Shown: positions 47,838 through 56,907 of the stretch, in pieces
Layout of the letters: each line of letters starts with the position of its first letter
Numbering within the stretch: position 1 is the stretch's first letter
Source of the DNA: SXNM01 sp964586155
GTDB taxonomy: Bacteria; Myxococcota_A; UBA9042
Direction of reading: 5' to 3'
NCBI GenBank assembly: GCA_964586155.1
Contig: CAZPHC010000032.1
Span: forward strand, 10,219-74,218
Length of the DNA: 64,000 nt
Notes under the pieces: model-generated
Seen by the model: the letters and a program-made list of their open reading frames with translations, nothing else
Database searches by the model: none
Told to the model about the DNA's origin: nothing
Made by a program: the position numbers and the translations under genes

Positions 47838-49577
47838 CTAGGGCAGCAGGTGGTTCGGGCAGTAGATGTCGCTGGCGGCCGGCTGCGACTTGAGCAGGTC
47901 GTCAAAGGCCGAGACGCCGCCGAACATCAGCAGGCATTCGTTGGACAGCGTGAGCGCGCCGTGACCGCCGCGCTCGACGAACGAACCCGCACCCTCGGGG
48001 TTGCTGAACGTGCGGGTCGTGACGTCGAAGGTGCGCAGCGTGAAGCTCGCCGGCTGGCCGAACTCGCTGAAACCGCCCGAGATCACGACGTGCCGTGCGT
48101 CGGTGCGGTTGGCCTGGTGCATGAAGACGCCGACGTCGAAGCCGGCGATGCGCTGCGTCAGGATCTTGCGGGTCTCCTCGTCGACGCTGACGATGTAGAC
48201 GTCGTCCTTGTTCGGCGCCTGCCACTTGCCACCGACATGGCGGATGCCGCCGACCGACAGGAATTGGACCATCTCCTTGCCATCGACCTTGCCCTTGCCG
48301 ATGGGCGTCAGCGTCGGGAAGGTCAGGCCGCCGGGGAAGCTCGTGATGTCGCCGCTGACGACGTAGCTGCCGTCAAAGATGCCGTTGCCGGCGTCCGTCG
48401 ACTCGATGAAGACCTCTGCGCGCTGGCTGCCGTCGTCGCCGCCCCAGACCAGGACCTTGCTGCCACCGTCCGGGGTGCTGCCGAGCGGAGCGATCGCGGC
48501 GCCCGCGCGGACCGTGTTCAAGGGCAGGGCAGAGCCGACCTTCACGAAGGCGCCGTGCTCGCCGACCGTCGGATCGTAGAGGCTGGAGTTCATGTAGGAT
48601 GTGGGATCGCTGACCGCCGTCGCGGGCCAGACGGCGCCGGCGAGCGCGACCACGTAGTCGTCCGACAGCGCCATCAGGTTCGGGAACACGCGCTTGACCG
48701 CGAACTCGGTCGAGGCCGGCGCGATGAAGGTCTCGCTCTCGACGTCGAAGATCTCGTACGGCAGGTTGACGCCGCTGGTCGGGGTCCAGGTCGGCGGCCC
48801 GGCGACCGCGCTGTCCACGATCATCTTCTGCGCGCCGCCGACGAGCAGCACGCGGTTGCTCTTCGGCAGGAAGATCGCGTTGTGGCCGGCGCGGGCCGAC
48901 TTCATCCGGGCGTTGTCCTTGAGCTCGCGCAGCACGCCGGTGTCGACGTCGAAGATCCAGGCGGTGTCCTGGGCGCTGGTCAGCTCGAGCTTGGTGCCGT
49001 TGGCCGTCGCGACGCCGAAGCCACCCGTGATCAGGACCTGGCCCTTGCCGATGGGCGTCACGGCGGGGAAGAGCACGTTCACCGCCGCGCCCGACTCCGG
49101 GGCGATGCAGGTGAAGGCCTCGACGGCCATCATCGTCATGTCGAACACCGACGTCGTGTTCTTGATGATCTTCTGGCCCGTGCGTCGGCCGAACCACTTC
49201 GGCTTGCCGCCGACCATGCCGACGAGCGTGAGCTCCTGGCCCGAACCGGCCGGAACCTCGTTGATGGTCAGCGTGGCGCCCGACTTGCTCGCGGTCTTGC
49301 TCAGCAGCTTCTTGCCGGCCTCGTCGCGGACGACGAAGGTGTAGCTCTGGACCTCGGCGAGCGGGTTGGCGCCCGAGACGCCGCCGCAGCTGTCGGTCAG
49401 GGCATGCAGCGACAGGCCGATCGGCCCCGGCTCGCCGACGTCATCGTCGACCGCGCAGCCCGCGAACCCGACCAGCGCGAGCGCCAGCAGCGCCGCCATG
49501 CGGACGCGCGACGCGGATCCGGTCGACGCCTGCGGTTGCCATCCCGGAGTTCCGGGGCGCGTTGCGTTCCATCTCAT
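47838..49577 (-). CDS. Kelch-like lipoprotein
   Basis: 579 residues. A signal with lipobox (ALVGFAGCAVDDD) precedes a beta-propeller-like series of repeats with GG motifs (VLITGGFGVATANG; RVLLVGGAQKMIV; KVLVWGGDDGSQRAEVF; HVVISGGFSEFGQPAS; CLLMFGGVSAFDD). The N-terminal ~110 residues form an Ig-like or ligand domain (SYTFVVRDEAGKKLLSKTAS). Kelch propellers usually mediate binding. The ATG at 49577 follows AGGAGAG. It starts 99 bases after the stop of a small upstream lipoprotein gene on the same strand. Confidence 0.72.
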   Translation of the reverse strand: MRWNATRPGTPGWQPQASTGSASRVRMAALLALALVGFAGCAVDDDVGEPGPIGLSLHALTDSCGGVSGANPLAEVQSYTFVVRDEAGKKLLSKTASKSGATLTINEVPAGSGQELTLVGMVGGKPKWFGRRTGQKIIKNTTSVFDMTMMAVEAFTCIAPESGAAVNVLFPAVTPIGKGQVLITGGFGVATANGTKLELTSAQDTAWIFDVDTGVLRELKDNARMKSARAGHNAIFLPKSNRVLLVGGAQKMIVDSAVAGPPTWTPTSGVNLPYEIFDVESETFIAPASTEFAVKRVFPNLMALSDDYVVALAGAVWPATAVSDPTSYMNSSLYDPTVGEHGAFVKVGSALPLNTVRAGAAIAPLGSTPDGGSKVLVWGGDDGSQRAEVFIESTDAGNGIFDGSYVVSGDITSFPGGLTFPTLTPIGKGKVDGKEMVQFLSVGGIRHVGGKWQAPNKDDVYIVSVDEETRKILTQRIAGFDVGVFMHQANRTDARHVVISGGFSEFGQPASFTLRTFDVTTRTFSNPEGAGSFVERGGHGALTLSNECLLMFGGVSAFDDLLKSQPAASDIYCPNHLLP

Positions 49578-49676
49578 GCTCGACTCTCCTGCCGTTGCTT
49601 GCGGTCGCGGCCCGCGGATGCTGCCCGCTCCGGGCCCGGCGATGCCGGACGCCGTCTCGTTCGGGACGGGCCGGGA

Positions 49677-50216
49677 TCAGAATGGCGTGAACGCCAGAAT
49701 CTTCTTCTGCCCGCCGTCCGACTCGCCGATCGTGATCGGCGGCGGATGCTGACGCGGATCGTTGGTCTGGATGAAGTACTTCTTGCCCTCGTCGCTGGGC
49801 ATGATGCGGCAGATGCGGAACGCCGGGCTGCCCGGCTCGATCATGTACTTGTCGACGTTCTTGCGCAGCCGCGGCCAATACATCTCGCGCAGCTCTCGGG
49901 TGTTGCGCTGCTCGGGGAAGAGGCTGCGGAAGGACTGGAACGCCTCTTCGGTGTCCTCGCCCAGGGCGAGTTCATACAGGCGCCAGATCAGGTACTCGTC
50001 GGAGTCGCGATCGGGGTCGTCGACCTCGCGATCCTCGGTGCACAGGCCGCCTTTCTGCAGGATCTGCTTGCCCGTGAGGGTGTCGGAGTCGCTTGGCGCC
50101 TCCGCGCCGACCGGGGCCGCGCCGATCGAGGTGCCCTTGCCGCAGCCGGCGACCAGGAGCAGGGCCGCGGCCAACAACGCGCCGATCGCGGCGCGTGGCC
50201 TTCCGAGATCGTTCAC
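49677..50216 (-). CDS. Small lipoprotein of unknown function
   Basis: 179 residues. A signal with lipobox (LLAAALLLVAGCGKGTS) precedes a soluble region rich in Asp/Arg/Glu with two aromatic clusters (YLIWRLYELALGEDTEEAF; ELREMYWPRLRKNV). No recognised family. The GTG at 50216 follows GGAGG, with a candidate promoter about 70 bases upstream facing the opposite strand from the kinase gene. Confidence 0.68.
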   Translation of the reverse strand: MNDLGRPRAAIGALLAAALLLVAGCGKGTSIGAAPVGAEAPSDSDTLTGKQILQKGGLCTEDREVDDPDRDSDEYLIWRLYELALGEDTEEAFQSFRSLFPEQRNTRELREMYWPRLRKNVDKYMIEPGSPAFRICRIMPSDEGKKYFIQTNDPRQHPPPITIGESDGGQKKILAFTPF

Positions 50217-50282
50217 GATGCCTCCGTGTGGGCAGGGCGGTTGCGGCCCCGGGCCAAGGCTGATTCCTCGTGCCGGGCCCCT

Positions 50283-50310
50283 ATCCTAGCGGAGGTGGGG
50301 CCGCGTGCAA
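50283..50310 (-). promoter_or_regulatory. Likely promoter of the small lipoprotein gene
   Basis: On the minus strand TTGCAC (50310-50305) and TAGGAT (50288-50283) are separated by 16 bases. This is one half of a divergent promoter region in the 300-base gap between the lipoprotein and kinase genes. Confidence 0.48.
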
Positions 50311-50394
50311 AGCCACCTGCGGTGCCGGCATCCGCGGACGGGCCGGGCAGGATCCGGCTTCGCGGGGGACGGTGCAGAAACGCGTGGATGGGAT

Positions 50395-50424
50395 TTGCCG
50401 CTCCCGCCTGCGCGGTGCTAGAGT
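50395..50424 (+). promoter_or_regulatory. Possible promoter of the kinase gene at 50517
   Basis: TTGCCG (50395-50400) and TAGAGT (50419-50424) are 18 bases apart, about 93 bases before the ATG. Confidence 0.42.
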
Positions 50425-50516
50425 CCGGCGTTTCTGGGTCGAACCGGCGCGCACAGGTCGCGTCGACACGGCCGTCGGGAATTGCGCCGAGGACGCCTCG
50501 GCGCCGTGAGGAGCCC

Positions 50517-52319
50517 ATGTCGGGGCAGGATTCGCAGACCAACCTCGTCGGTCGCAAGCTCGCAGGACGCTACCACCTCGTGAGCCTGCTCGGTGCCGGC
50601 GGCATGGGAAGTGTCTACAAGGGCCACGACTCGGCGATGAGCGATCGCGTCGTCGCGGTGAAGGTCCTCGCGCCGCACCTCGTCAGCGACGAGAAGCAGG
50701 TGCAGCGCTTCGAGCAAGAGGCGCGCGCGGCCAACCAGCTGCGCCATCCGAACACGATCTCCGTGCTCGACTTCGGCCGCGACCCTGACGGCCACATCTT
50801 CATGGTGATCGAGTTCCTGACCGGCGAGACCCTGACGGGCATCCTGCGCCACGGTCGCCTCGATATCTCGCGAATTCTCTATATCTTCAGGCAGATTTGC
50901 AAGTCGCTGGCCGAAGCGCACAGCAAGGGCATCGTCCACCGTGATCTCAAGCCCGACAACATCTTTGTCTGCGACATCTATGGCGAATCCGACTTCGTCA
51001 AGGTGATCGACTTCGGCATCGCCAAGTTCCTCGAAGAAGAAGGCAACCAGCTGACGCAGGCCGGCAAGATGTTCGGCACCCCGCGCTACCTCTCGCCGGA
51101 GCAGGCGCAGGGCAAGCGCCTCGACGCCCGCAGCGACCTCTACTCGCTCGGCGTCATGCTCTTCGAGTCGATCACGGGCCGTCCGCCCTTCGTCGCCGAA
51201 GAGGCGATCGCCGTGGCGATCAAGCACGTGCAGGAGAAGCCGCCGCGCATGGACGAGGTCGCGCCGGACATCTACATCCCGCGCGAGGTCGATCGCATCG
51301 TCTTCAAGCTGCTGTCGAAGCGGCCGGAGGATCGCTACCAGACCGCCGAGGAGGTCGTCGCCGCCATCGACGAGGCGATGATGGCGCTGCAGCGGTCGGG
51401 CCACGGCGGCCTGCCCGCCGGGCACGCGCCCCACGCGGCGATGACGCCGGCGCGGCCGATGACGATCCCGCCCGCGAACCGCGGCTACGACGACGAGGAG
51501 GCCACCCGCGCCCTCGACGCCCTGCCGAGCAACGACGAAGAGGCGACGCGCGCGTTTTCGCCCGTCGGTGGCGACGACGAGGCCACCCGGGCCATGGACA
51601 TCGCGCGCCCGAGTCCGGGCGTCGCGGCCGGCGGCGAGGCCACGGTCGCGCTCGACACGGTGGACGCGCTGCGCAACCTCGAGAAGGCCAAGGCCCAGAG
51701 CGGCAGCCGTCCCGCCGCGCAGCAGGGCAGGGTCGCCCCGGCCGCCGAGAGCAACGCCAAGACGCAACGCCTCGTGCTGCTGCTGATCGCCGCGGTGCTG
51801 GTCGTCGGTGGTGTCGTCGCGGCGACCCAGCTTGGTGGTGACAAGCCTTCCGCGAAGCCGGCCGGCGACGTCATCAGCGCCGAAGTCGCGGCAAGGAACG
51901 CCGCGGAGGCCGCCCGCGTCGCCGCCGAAGAGGCCGCGCGCATCGCCGCCGAAGAGGCCACCAAGCGCGCGAAGGAGGAGGCCGAGGCCCGCGAGAAGGA
52001 GCGCAAGGCTGCGGCGGCCGCGGCGGTGCACAAGCTCCAGCTCGACTCGACGCCGCAGGGCGCCGACGTGCTGCTCGACGGCCTGCCGCTCGGCAAGACG
52101 CCCCTCGGCATCGAAGTCAGCGCCAAGGACCCGGATCGGCAGTACCTGCTGCGGCTCGACGGCTACGAGGACTATCCGGTGACGGTGAAGACCAAGACCG
52201 TCATCGAGGCGCGCGTCGAGCGGTTGCCGTTCGACCTGAAGAAGAAGGAGGCGCCCAAGCCGGTGGCCAAGCCGGCGGGGCCGCCGAAGCCGAAGCCCAA
52301 GCCCGACTGGGGCATGTAG
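50517..52319 (+). CDS. Membrane-bound Ser/Thr protein kinase with EATRA motifs and PEGA domain
   Basis: 600 residues. Kinase domain at ~18-280 with GAGGMGSVYKG, VAVKVL, the canonical HRDLKPDN and DFG. A linker (~327-385) carries four acidic repeats: EEATRALDA, EEATRAFSP, DEATRAMDI and GEATVALDT. A transmembrane helix (~421-442) follows, then an Ala/Glu-rich coiled coil and a periplasmic PEGA domain (QGADVLLDGLPLGKTPLG). It phosphorylates Ser/Thr on partners; the linker threonines are plausible autophosphorylation and FHA-docking sites. The ATG at 50517 follows GTGAGGAG. It is followed by a PEGA-like gene after 78 bases. Confidence 0.88.
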   Translation: MSGQDSQTNLVGRKLAGRYHLVSLLGAGGMGSVYKGHDSAMSDRVVAVKVLAPHLVSDEKQVQRFEQEARAANQLRHPNTISVLDFGRDPDGHIFMVIEFLTGETLTGILRHGRLDISRILYIFRQICKSLAEAHSKGIVHRDLKPDNIFVCDIYGESDFVKVIDFGIAKFLEEEGNQLTQAGKMFGTPRYLSPEQAQGKRLDARSDLYSLGVMLFESITGRPPFVAEEAIAVAIKHVQEKPPRMDEVAPDIYIPREVDRIVFKLLSKRPEDRYQTAEEVVAAIDEAMMALQRSGHGGLPAGHAPHAAMTPARPMTIPPANRGYDDEEATRALDALPSNDEEATRAFSPVGGDDEATRAMDIARPSPGVAAGGEATVALDTVDALRNLEKAKAQSGSRPAAQQGRVAPAAESNAKTQRLVLLLIAAVLVVGGVVAATQLGGDKPSAKPAGDVISAEVAARNAAEAARVAAEEAARIAAEEATKRAKEEAEAREKERKAAAAAAVHKLQLDSTPQGADVLLDGLPLGKTPLGIEVSAKDPDRQYLLRLDGYEDYPVTVKTKTVIEARVERLPFDLKKKEAPKPVAKPAGPPKPKPKPDWGM

Positions 52320-52397
52320 CGGGTGGCGTCCGGGCCGCGACGCTGGCACGATGAGGCAACGGTTCTTGCTAGGACGGGGTCCTGGAACGAGGGTTGG

Positions 52398-53525
52398 ATG
52401 AGGCCAGATCAGCATCGAGTGGCGTCCCAACGCCGACGCGGCGCGCCGCTGGCTGCAGCGCTGCTGCTCGGATTCGCGCTGGTGCTGGGGTCGTCGGTCG
52501 CGTTCGCTGACGACCGCGAGACCGAGGCCAACAAGCTCTTCGTCGAAGCCCGCGAGAAGCTGGCCAAGAACGAGCAGGAAGAGGCGCTCGAGCTGCTCAA
52601 CCAGGCCGAGGAGCTGTTTGCCCACCCCGCGATCTCGCTGATGAAGGCCAAGACCCAGCGCGAGCTGGGCATGCTCGACGCCGCCAGCGAGACCCTGGGC
52701 CGCGTCAACGCCGCGAAGCTGCCGAAGCCGCTGCGCAAGGTCCACGATGACGAAACCGCGGAGATCGTGCGCATGCGCGCCTCGATGGGGCGCCTGGTCG
52801 TCGCGGTCAAGCCGAAGGACGCGATGGTCATCATCGACGGCAAGCAGCTGCGAGGTGCCTACGATCGCTGGCGCAAGCCTGGTGACGTGCGGGTCGAGGT
52901 CCTGGCGCCCGGACACCAGCCTGCCGTCCGCACCGCGAACATCACGGGCGGCGGCTCGACCAACCTCGAGATCGTGCTCGCGCCGCTGCGGGGGTCGATC
53001 CGCGTGGTGGTGCCCGGCGGCCTGCGCGGTGTCGACGTGCTGCTCGACGGCAAGGTCCAGGAGCTCGACGCCGGACGGCGCGCCGGCGACGCCGCGACGC
53101 TCGAGGTCGACCTGGGCAAGCACGAGGTCATGTGCCAGCGCGGCGAGGTGCGCTCGGCGCATACCGTCGACATCGCGTTCGGCCAGGTGCGCGAGGTCCG
53201 CTGCGAGGGGTTCGGCGGCGGCGCCAACGTGGTGCGGCTCTCGCTCGGCTGGGGCGGCCTCGCCACCGGCCTCGCGCTCGCCGGCTACGGCGCCTGGGGC
53301 ATCCAGTCCTACTTCGCCGACCAGACCTACGCGCAGGAGAACAAGCTCATCGTGGCCGACACGAACAAGCACTACGGCGGCGCGCTCTACCTGGCGTCCG
53401 GCCTCGCCATCGGCGTGACGAGCTGGTTGCTGTTCCTGCGTTCGCCCGACGACGAGGCCGCGTCCTCCGCGTCGTGGCTGATCCCGAGCGGCTCTTCGCC
53501 GGGCCCGTCGCACGCGGCGCAATGA
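52398..53525 (+). CDS. PEGA-like exported protein with C-terminal membrane segments
   Basis: 375 residues. A signal or TM segment (LAAALLLGFALVLGSSVAFA) is followed by TPR-like helices (ANKLFVEAREKLAKNEQEEA), a PEGA-type strand domain (MVIIDGKQLRGAYDRWRK) and two C-terminal hydrophobic helices (LATGLALAGYGAWGIQSYF; LYLASGLAIGVTSWLLFL). It probably sits in the inner membrane with most mass in the periplasm. The ATG at 52398 was chosen since the frame opens further upstream into the kinase. The stop overlaps the next gene (ATGA). Confidence 0.68.
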   Translation: MRPDQHRVASQRRRGAPLAAALLLGFALVLGSSVAFADDRETEANKLFVEAREKLAKNEQEEALELLNQAEELFAHPAISLMKAKTQRELGMLDAASETLGRVNAAKLPKPLRKVHDDETAEIVRMRASMGRLVVAVKPKDAMVIIDGKQLRGAYDRWRKPGDVRVEVLAPGHQPAVRTANITGGGSTNLEIVLAPLRGSIRVVVPGGLRGVDVLLDGKVQELDAGRRAGDAATLEVDLGKHEVMCQRGEVRSAHTVDIAFGQVREVRCEGFGGGANVVRLSLGWGGLATGLALAGYGAWGIQSYFADQTYAQENKLIVADTNKHYGGALYLASGLAIGVTSWLLFLRSPDDEAASSASWLIPSGSSPGPSHAAQ

Positions 53526-54001
53526 CCGGCGTCGCCCTCGACGACGAAGACCTCTGCCGCCGCTGCGGCGTCTCCTGCCACCTCGCCATCCCCGTGAACG
53601 GGCTGCCGATCGCCGTGCCGGGACTGCACTGCCGCTTTCTGATCGAGCCGCAGCGCGGGCTGTTCGCCTGCTCGGTGTACGCCGACCGCTTCGCGCAGGC
53701 GCCGTGGTGCATGAGGGCCGAAGATGCCGCGCCGCAGGGCTTTCTCGCCCGCGACTGCCCCTACGCCCTGCGTGCCGAAGCGCGCTCCGGCAAGGTCCGT
53801 CCGGGGCCGCGCGCGCTCGAGCCGCTGATGCCCGCGATCCTCGCCGAGATCCGCCGCGCCGGTGTGCCGGCCTGGGTCGCGCACGCCCCCCTTGTCGCGC
53901 TCTTCCGCCGCAGCGGAGGGGTCGACGTCCGGCTCGAGGACGATCCCGCGCGTCCCGGGCACTTGCGCATCGTTGACGCGATGCCTGCGGAGCCTGCCTG
54001 A
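53522..54001 (+). CDS. Small Cys-rich protein, YkgJ-like
   Basis: 159 residues with cysteines in the pattern CRRCGVSCH, LHCRFL, FACSVYADRF, APWCM and DCPY. This is close to the CxxCGxCC...C...C.iY..RP...C arrangement of YkgJ-type zinc- or iron-cluster proteins, but His replaces one Cys, so metal type and function are uncertain. The ATG at 53522 overlaps the upstream stop and its own stop overlaps the amidohydrolase start, so three genes are translationally coupled. Confidence 0.58.
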   Translation: MTGVALDDEDLCRRCGVSCHLAIPVNGLPIAVPGLHCRFLIEPQRGLFACSVYADRFAQAPWCMRAEDAAPQGFLARDCPYALRAEARSGKVRPGPRALEPLMPAILAEIRRAGVPAWVAHAPLVALFRRSGGVDVRLEDDPARPGHLRIVDAMPAEPA

Positions 54002-55638
54002 TGCCGTGGCCCGAACGGACCGAAGGTACGCCCCGAGCGCTCGCGCTGGTCCTGGTGATCTCGAGCGCGTTGGGCGGCTGCGCCACCGTGCGCGACTTCC
54101 TGATCCCACCGCAGAGCCACGCGCAAGTGCGCACGGCGACGACGGCGACCCCGACGCTGGTGCTCGAGAGCGTGACCCTGCCGGGAGCGAGCACGGCCAC
54201 CGCGTTGGTGCTGAGCGAGGGCAAGATCCGCGCGGTCGGGCCTGCCGGCGGCGGGACCGAGGCTTCGATGATGCGGATCGGTCGACGCGGCCTGCGCGCC
54301 GAGCCGAGCTGGACCGACTCGCACATCCACCTCAGCGGTGCCGCGCTGCTCCAAGACGCCACGGTGCTGTCAGGTGCGGCCGCGACCGACCCCGACGCGT
54401 TCGCCCAGGCGATCGCCCATCGGGTCGGCGCCATGCGGCCCGGCGGTTGGGTGTGGTGTCTGGGGGCCCAACCTGCGCTGCTCGCGGCGCTGACGCCAGA
54501 GGGGCTGGCCAGGCGCGTCGGCTCCGCCGCGGTCTGGATCTCGGCCGCCGACGGTCACGGCGCGATGCTGTCGCCGGCCGCCGTCCAGTTGCTGCCCAAG
54601 GCGCTCGCCGATCAGGCACAACAGCGAGCGGGGCGTCTCGACGGGGCGATCGCGCGCAACGCGTGGCGATCGATGCCGCTGCTACCCGGGCGGACGATGG
54701 CCCTGATGGTGACGCTGCTGCGGCGCTTTGCGGCGGCCGGCATCGCCGAAGTCCATTCGATGGGCGAATCGGTCGTCGTGATGCGGATGCTCGAGCAGCT
54801 CGCCAAGCAGCGCCGGCTGCCGATCCGGGTCCGCGTCTACCTGGACGCCGACGATCCGGGCCTCGATGACATGCTCAAGCGCAGCCTCGCGGCGGAGGCG
54901 TCGGGCGTCGGACGCGGCCTCGGCAGCGACCCGCGGTCCCGGCTGCAGCTTGCTGGCCTCAAGGTCTGGCTCGACGGGTCGTTGGGGGCCCGCACGGCGC
55001 AGCTGCGGTCGAGCTACGCCGACGGCACCGGCAGCGGTGTGGCCGAGGCCAGCGATGCCTCCCTGGCCGCTGCGCTCGAGCGCTGCGACCGCGCCGGCCT
55101 GCAGCTCGCCGTCCACGCGGTCGGCGAGGCGGCGCTCGATCGGTTGCTGCGCGTGCTCGAAGGCGCGACGCGACCCGTCGGGGCCCTGCCGGTGCGCGTA
55201 GAGCACGCGCAGGTGGTGGCCCCGGACCAGCTGCCTCGGCTGCGCGGCCTGCTCTGCTCCGTCCAGCCGCTGCATCGCGTCGACGACGCGGCGTTTGCTG
55301 GCGCGCGCCTCGGCCCCGATCGCAGCAGCTGGGGCTATCGCGCGGCGTCCCTCGCGCCCACCTGTGCGTTGTTGGCGGGCTCAGACCTGCCCATCGGCCG
55401 CTTCGACGTGCAGGACATCGTGCGCGAGCTGCAGGGAATCGGCGCGCCTGGCCGTGCCGAGAACGAGCGTCTCGGCCAGAACGAGGCGATCGCGACGTTG
55501 CTGCGCCAGGCCACCGACGGACGGGTGCGCTCGCTCGCGGTGGGCGAGGCCGCAGACATCCGCTTGCTCGACGGCGACAAGCTCGTGGCGCTCATCGTCG
55601 GCGGCGAGATCGCGTGGCGATCGGGCGAGAGGCTGTAG
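54001..55638 (+). CDS. YtcJ-like amidohydrolase, lipoprotein
   Basis: 545 residues. A signal with lipobox (LVISSALGGCATV) precedes an amidohydrolase TIM barrel. DSHIHLSG gives the HxH metal site, followed by SAADGHGAMLSP, LKVWLDGSLGARTAQLRSSY, LQLAVHAVGEAALDRLL, RVEHAQVV and the C-terminal GSDLPIGRFDV aspartate. It resembles the YtcJ/NfdA group, which hydrolyses C-N bonds in unknown or N-formyl substrates. The lipobox suggests it faces the periplasm. The ATG at 54001 shares a base with the upstream stop (TGATG). Confidence 0.8.
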   Translation: MPWPERTEGTPRALALVLVISSALGGCATVRDFLIPPQSHAQVRTATTATPTLVLESVTLPGASTATALVLSEGKIRAVGPAGGGTEASMMRIGRRGLRAEPSWTDSHIHLSGAALLQDATVLSGAAATDPDAFAQAIAHRVGAMRPGGWVWCLGAQPALLAALTPEGLARRVGSAAVWISAADGHGAMLSPAAVQLLPKALADQAQQRAGRLDGAIARNAWRSMPLLPGRTMALMVTLLRRFAAAGIAEVHSMGESVVVMRMLEQLAKQRRLPIRVRVYLDADDPGLDDMLKRSLAAEASGVGRGLGSDPRSRLQLAGLKVWLDGSLGARTAQLRSSYADGTGSGVAEASDASLAAALERCDRAGLQLAVHAVGEAALDRLLRVLEGATRPVGALPVRVEHAQVVAPDQLPRLRGLLCSVQPLHRVDDAAFAGARLGPDRSSWGYRAASLAPTCALLAGSDLPIGRFDVQDIVRELQGIGAPGRAENERLGQNEAIATLLRQATDGRVRSLAVGEAADIRLLDGDKLVALIVGGEIAWRSGERL

Positions 55639-55647
55639 GGCCAAGGG

Positions 55648-55686
55648 AGCGGGCGCTCAGGCAGCGGGCGCCGAGCGAGCGGGCGC
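55648..55686. repeat. Three direct AGCGGGCGC repeats between convergent genes
   Basis: Copies begin at 55648, 55663 and 55678, spaced 15 bases apart, between the amidohydrolase and tail-tube-like genes. A transcript-end role is possible but no clear terminator is seen. Confidence 0.4.
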
Positions 55687-55752
55687 CTTGGCAGCGAATC
55701 GGCGCTGGCGACGTCCTGCTCGCGTCTTCCGAGCGACGCCGCGGATGCGTCT

Positions 55753-56847
55753 CTAGCCGGCGACGCGGCTGATCGTGCGGGCCTGGAGCTCCAGCTCCTC
55801 GATCATCGCGTTGCTGCTGTTGGCGTCCAGGTGGAAGCCGTTCCACCGCGTCGGCCAGGTCTCGGTCAGGTTGTAGCGGACGAGCTCCTCTTCGCCGTTG
55901 TCGGCCAGGAGCACGACGCTGACGTTCTCGAGCTGGAGCTTGCCGTCCATCGTCGACTGGATCCAATCCCAGAGCGCCGCCGTGTTGACGTAGCCCTTCT
56001 TGAGCACGACCGGCGCGACCTTGGGCCGACCCGGCAGCTGGCGCACGTACTGGTCGCCGCCGCCCTGGTACTCGATCAGCTCGATCTGGGCCGAGAGGCC
56101 GTCGACCGCGGTGAAGGTGCCCGCGGCGATGCCGCCAAGCTCGACGCGGAAGCGGAACGCGCCTTGGTGGTCGAAGACACGCGAGGTGTTGGTGCTCTGG
56201 GCGGCGCCCGGCGCCTTGGGCGCGAGCACGGGCACGTCCGGCAGGGGCTTGGCGGCCTCGAAGCCGAGGACCTCGAGCGCCTTGTCCTTGAGGTGCGAGA
56301 CGACGTCGCTGGCCTGCCCCTTGAGGTCCGAGACGAGCTGGTTGGCGTCCTGGGCGAGCTTGTCGAGCTCCTTGCCGGCGAGACCCTCGAGCTGGTCGAG
56401 GCCCTTGTTGATGGCGTTCTTGATCGGCGCGGGCAGGTTGCTGTCGTTGACGGCGTCCTGCATGCCTTCCTTGGCCTTCTTGACCTCTTCCTTGATCTTC
56501 TCTTCGCCCTTGGCGATGGCCTCTTGGGCCTTCGCCTCGGCTTCGTTGATGGCCTCTTGGGTCTTGGCCTCGGCCTCTTCGACCGCGGTCTTGGCCTCGT
56601 CCTTGGCCTTCTGCACGGCGTCGGTGGCGGCCTTGTGCGCGGCGCTGTTGGCGTCCTTCGCGGCCTTCTTCACCGGATCGGGCAGCTTGGAGTCGTCGAT
56701 CTTCTTGTCGGCTTTGGCCTTGGCCTCGTCGATCTTGGCCTCGCCGTCCTCGCGGGCCTTCTTCATGTCGGCTGCGGCCTCGTCGCTGGCCTTCTTGACG
56801 TTGTCTGCCGACTTCTTGATGGTTTGATTGACAGCGTCGAGATTCAT
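55753..56847 (-). CDS. Orphan phage/eCIS tail-tube-like protein with long helical N-terminus
   Basis: 364 residues. Residues ~215-362 match the T4 gp19-type tail-tube/eCIS inner-tube family: FRFRVELGGIAAGTFTAVDG, IELIEYQGGGDQYVRQLPGR, PVVLKKGYVNTAALWDWIQS, a VRYNLTETWPTRW motif and IEELELQ near the end. The first ~200 residues are Ala/Lys/Glu coiled coil (late-embryogenesis-like) with an internal duplication (DDSKLPDPVKKAA; NDSNLPAPIKNAI). No sheath, baseplate, spike or ATPase genes are in the window, so it is not part of a visible contractile system. The ATG at 56847 has a weak AGGGAG upstream. It may form tubes or filaments; this is inference. Confidence 0.68.
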   Translation of the reverse strand: MNLDAVNQTIKKSADNVKKASDEAAADMKKAREDGEAKIDEAKAKADKKIDDSKLPDPVKKAAKDANSAAHKAATDAVQKAKDEAKTAVEEAEAKTQEAINEAEAKAQEAIAKGEEKIKEEVKKAKEGMQDAVNDSNLPAPIKNAINKGLDQLEGLAGKELDKLAQDANQLVSDLKGQASDVVSHLKDKALEVLGFEAAKPLPDVPVLAPKAPGAAQSTNTSRVFDHQGAFRFRVELGGIAAGTFTAVDGLSAQIELIEYQGGGDQYVRQLPGRPKVAPVVLKKGYVNTAALWDWIQSTMDGKLQLENVSVVLLADNGEEELVRYNLTETWPTRWNGFHLDANSSNAMIEELELQARTISRVAG

Positions 56848-56907
56848 GGTCGCTCCCTTGTCGCGTTGCCGCGTCCGGCTTGGTCGCCGGGCCCTGCGCC
56901 CTGTTGC

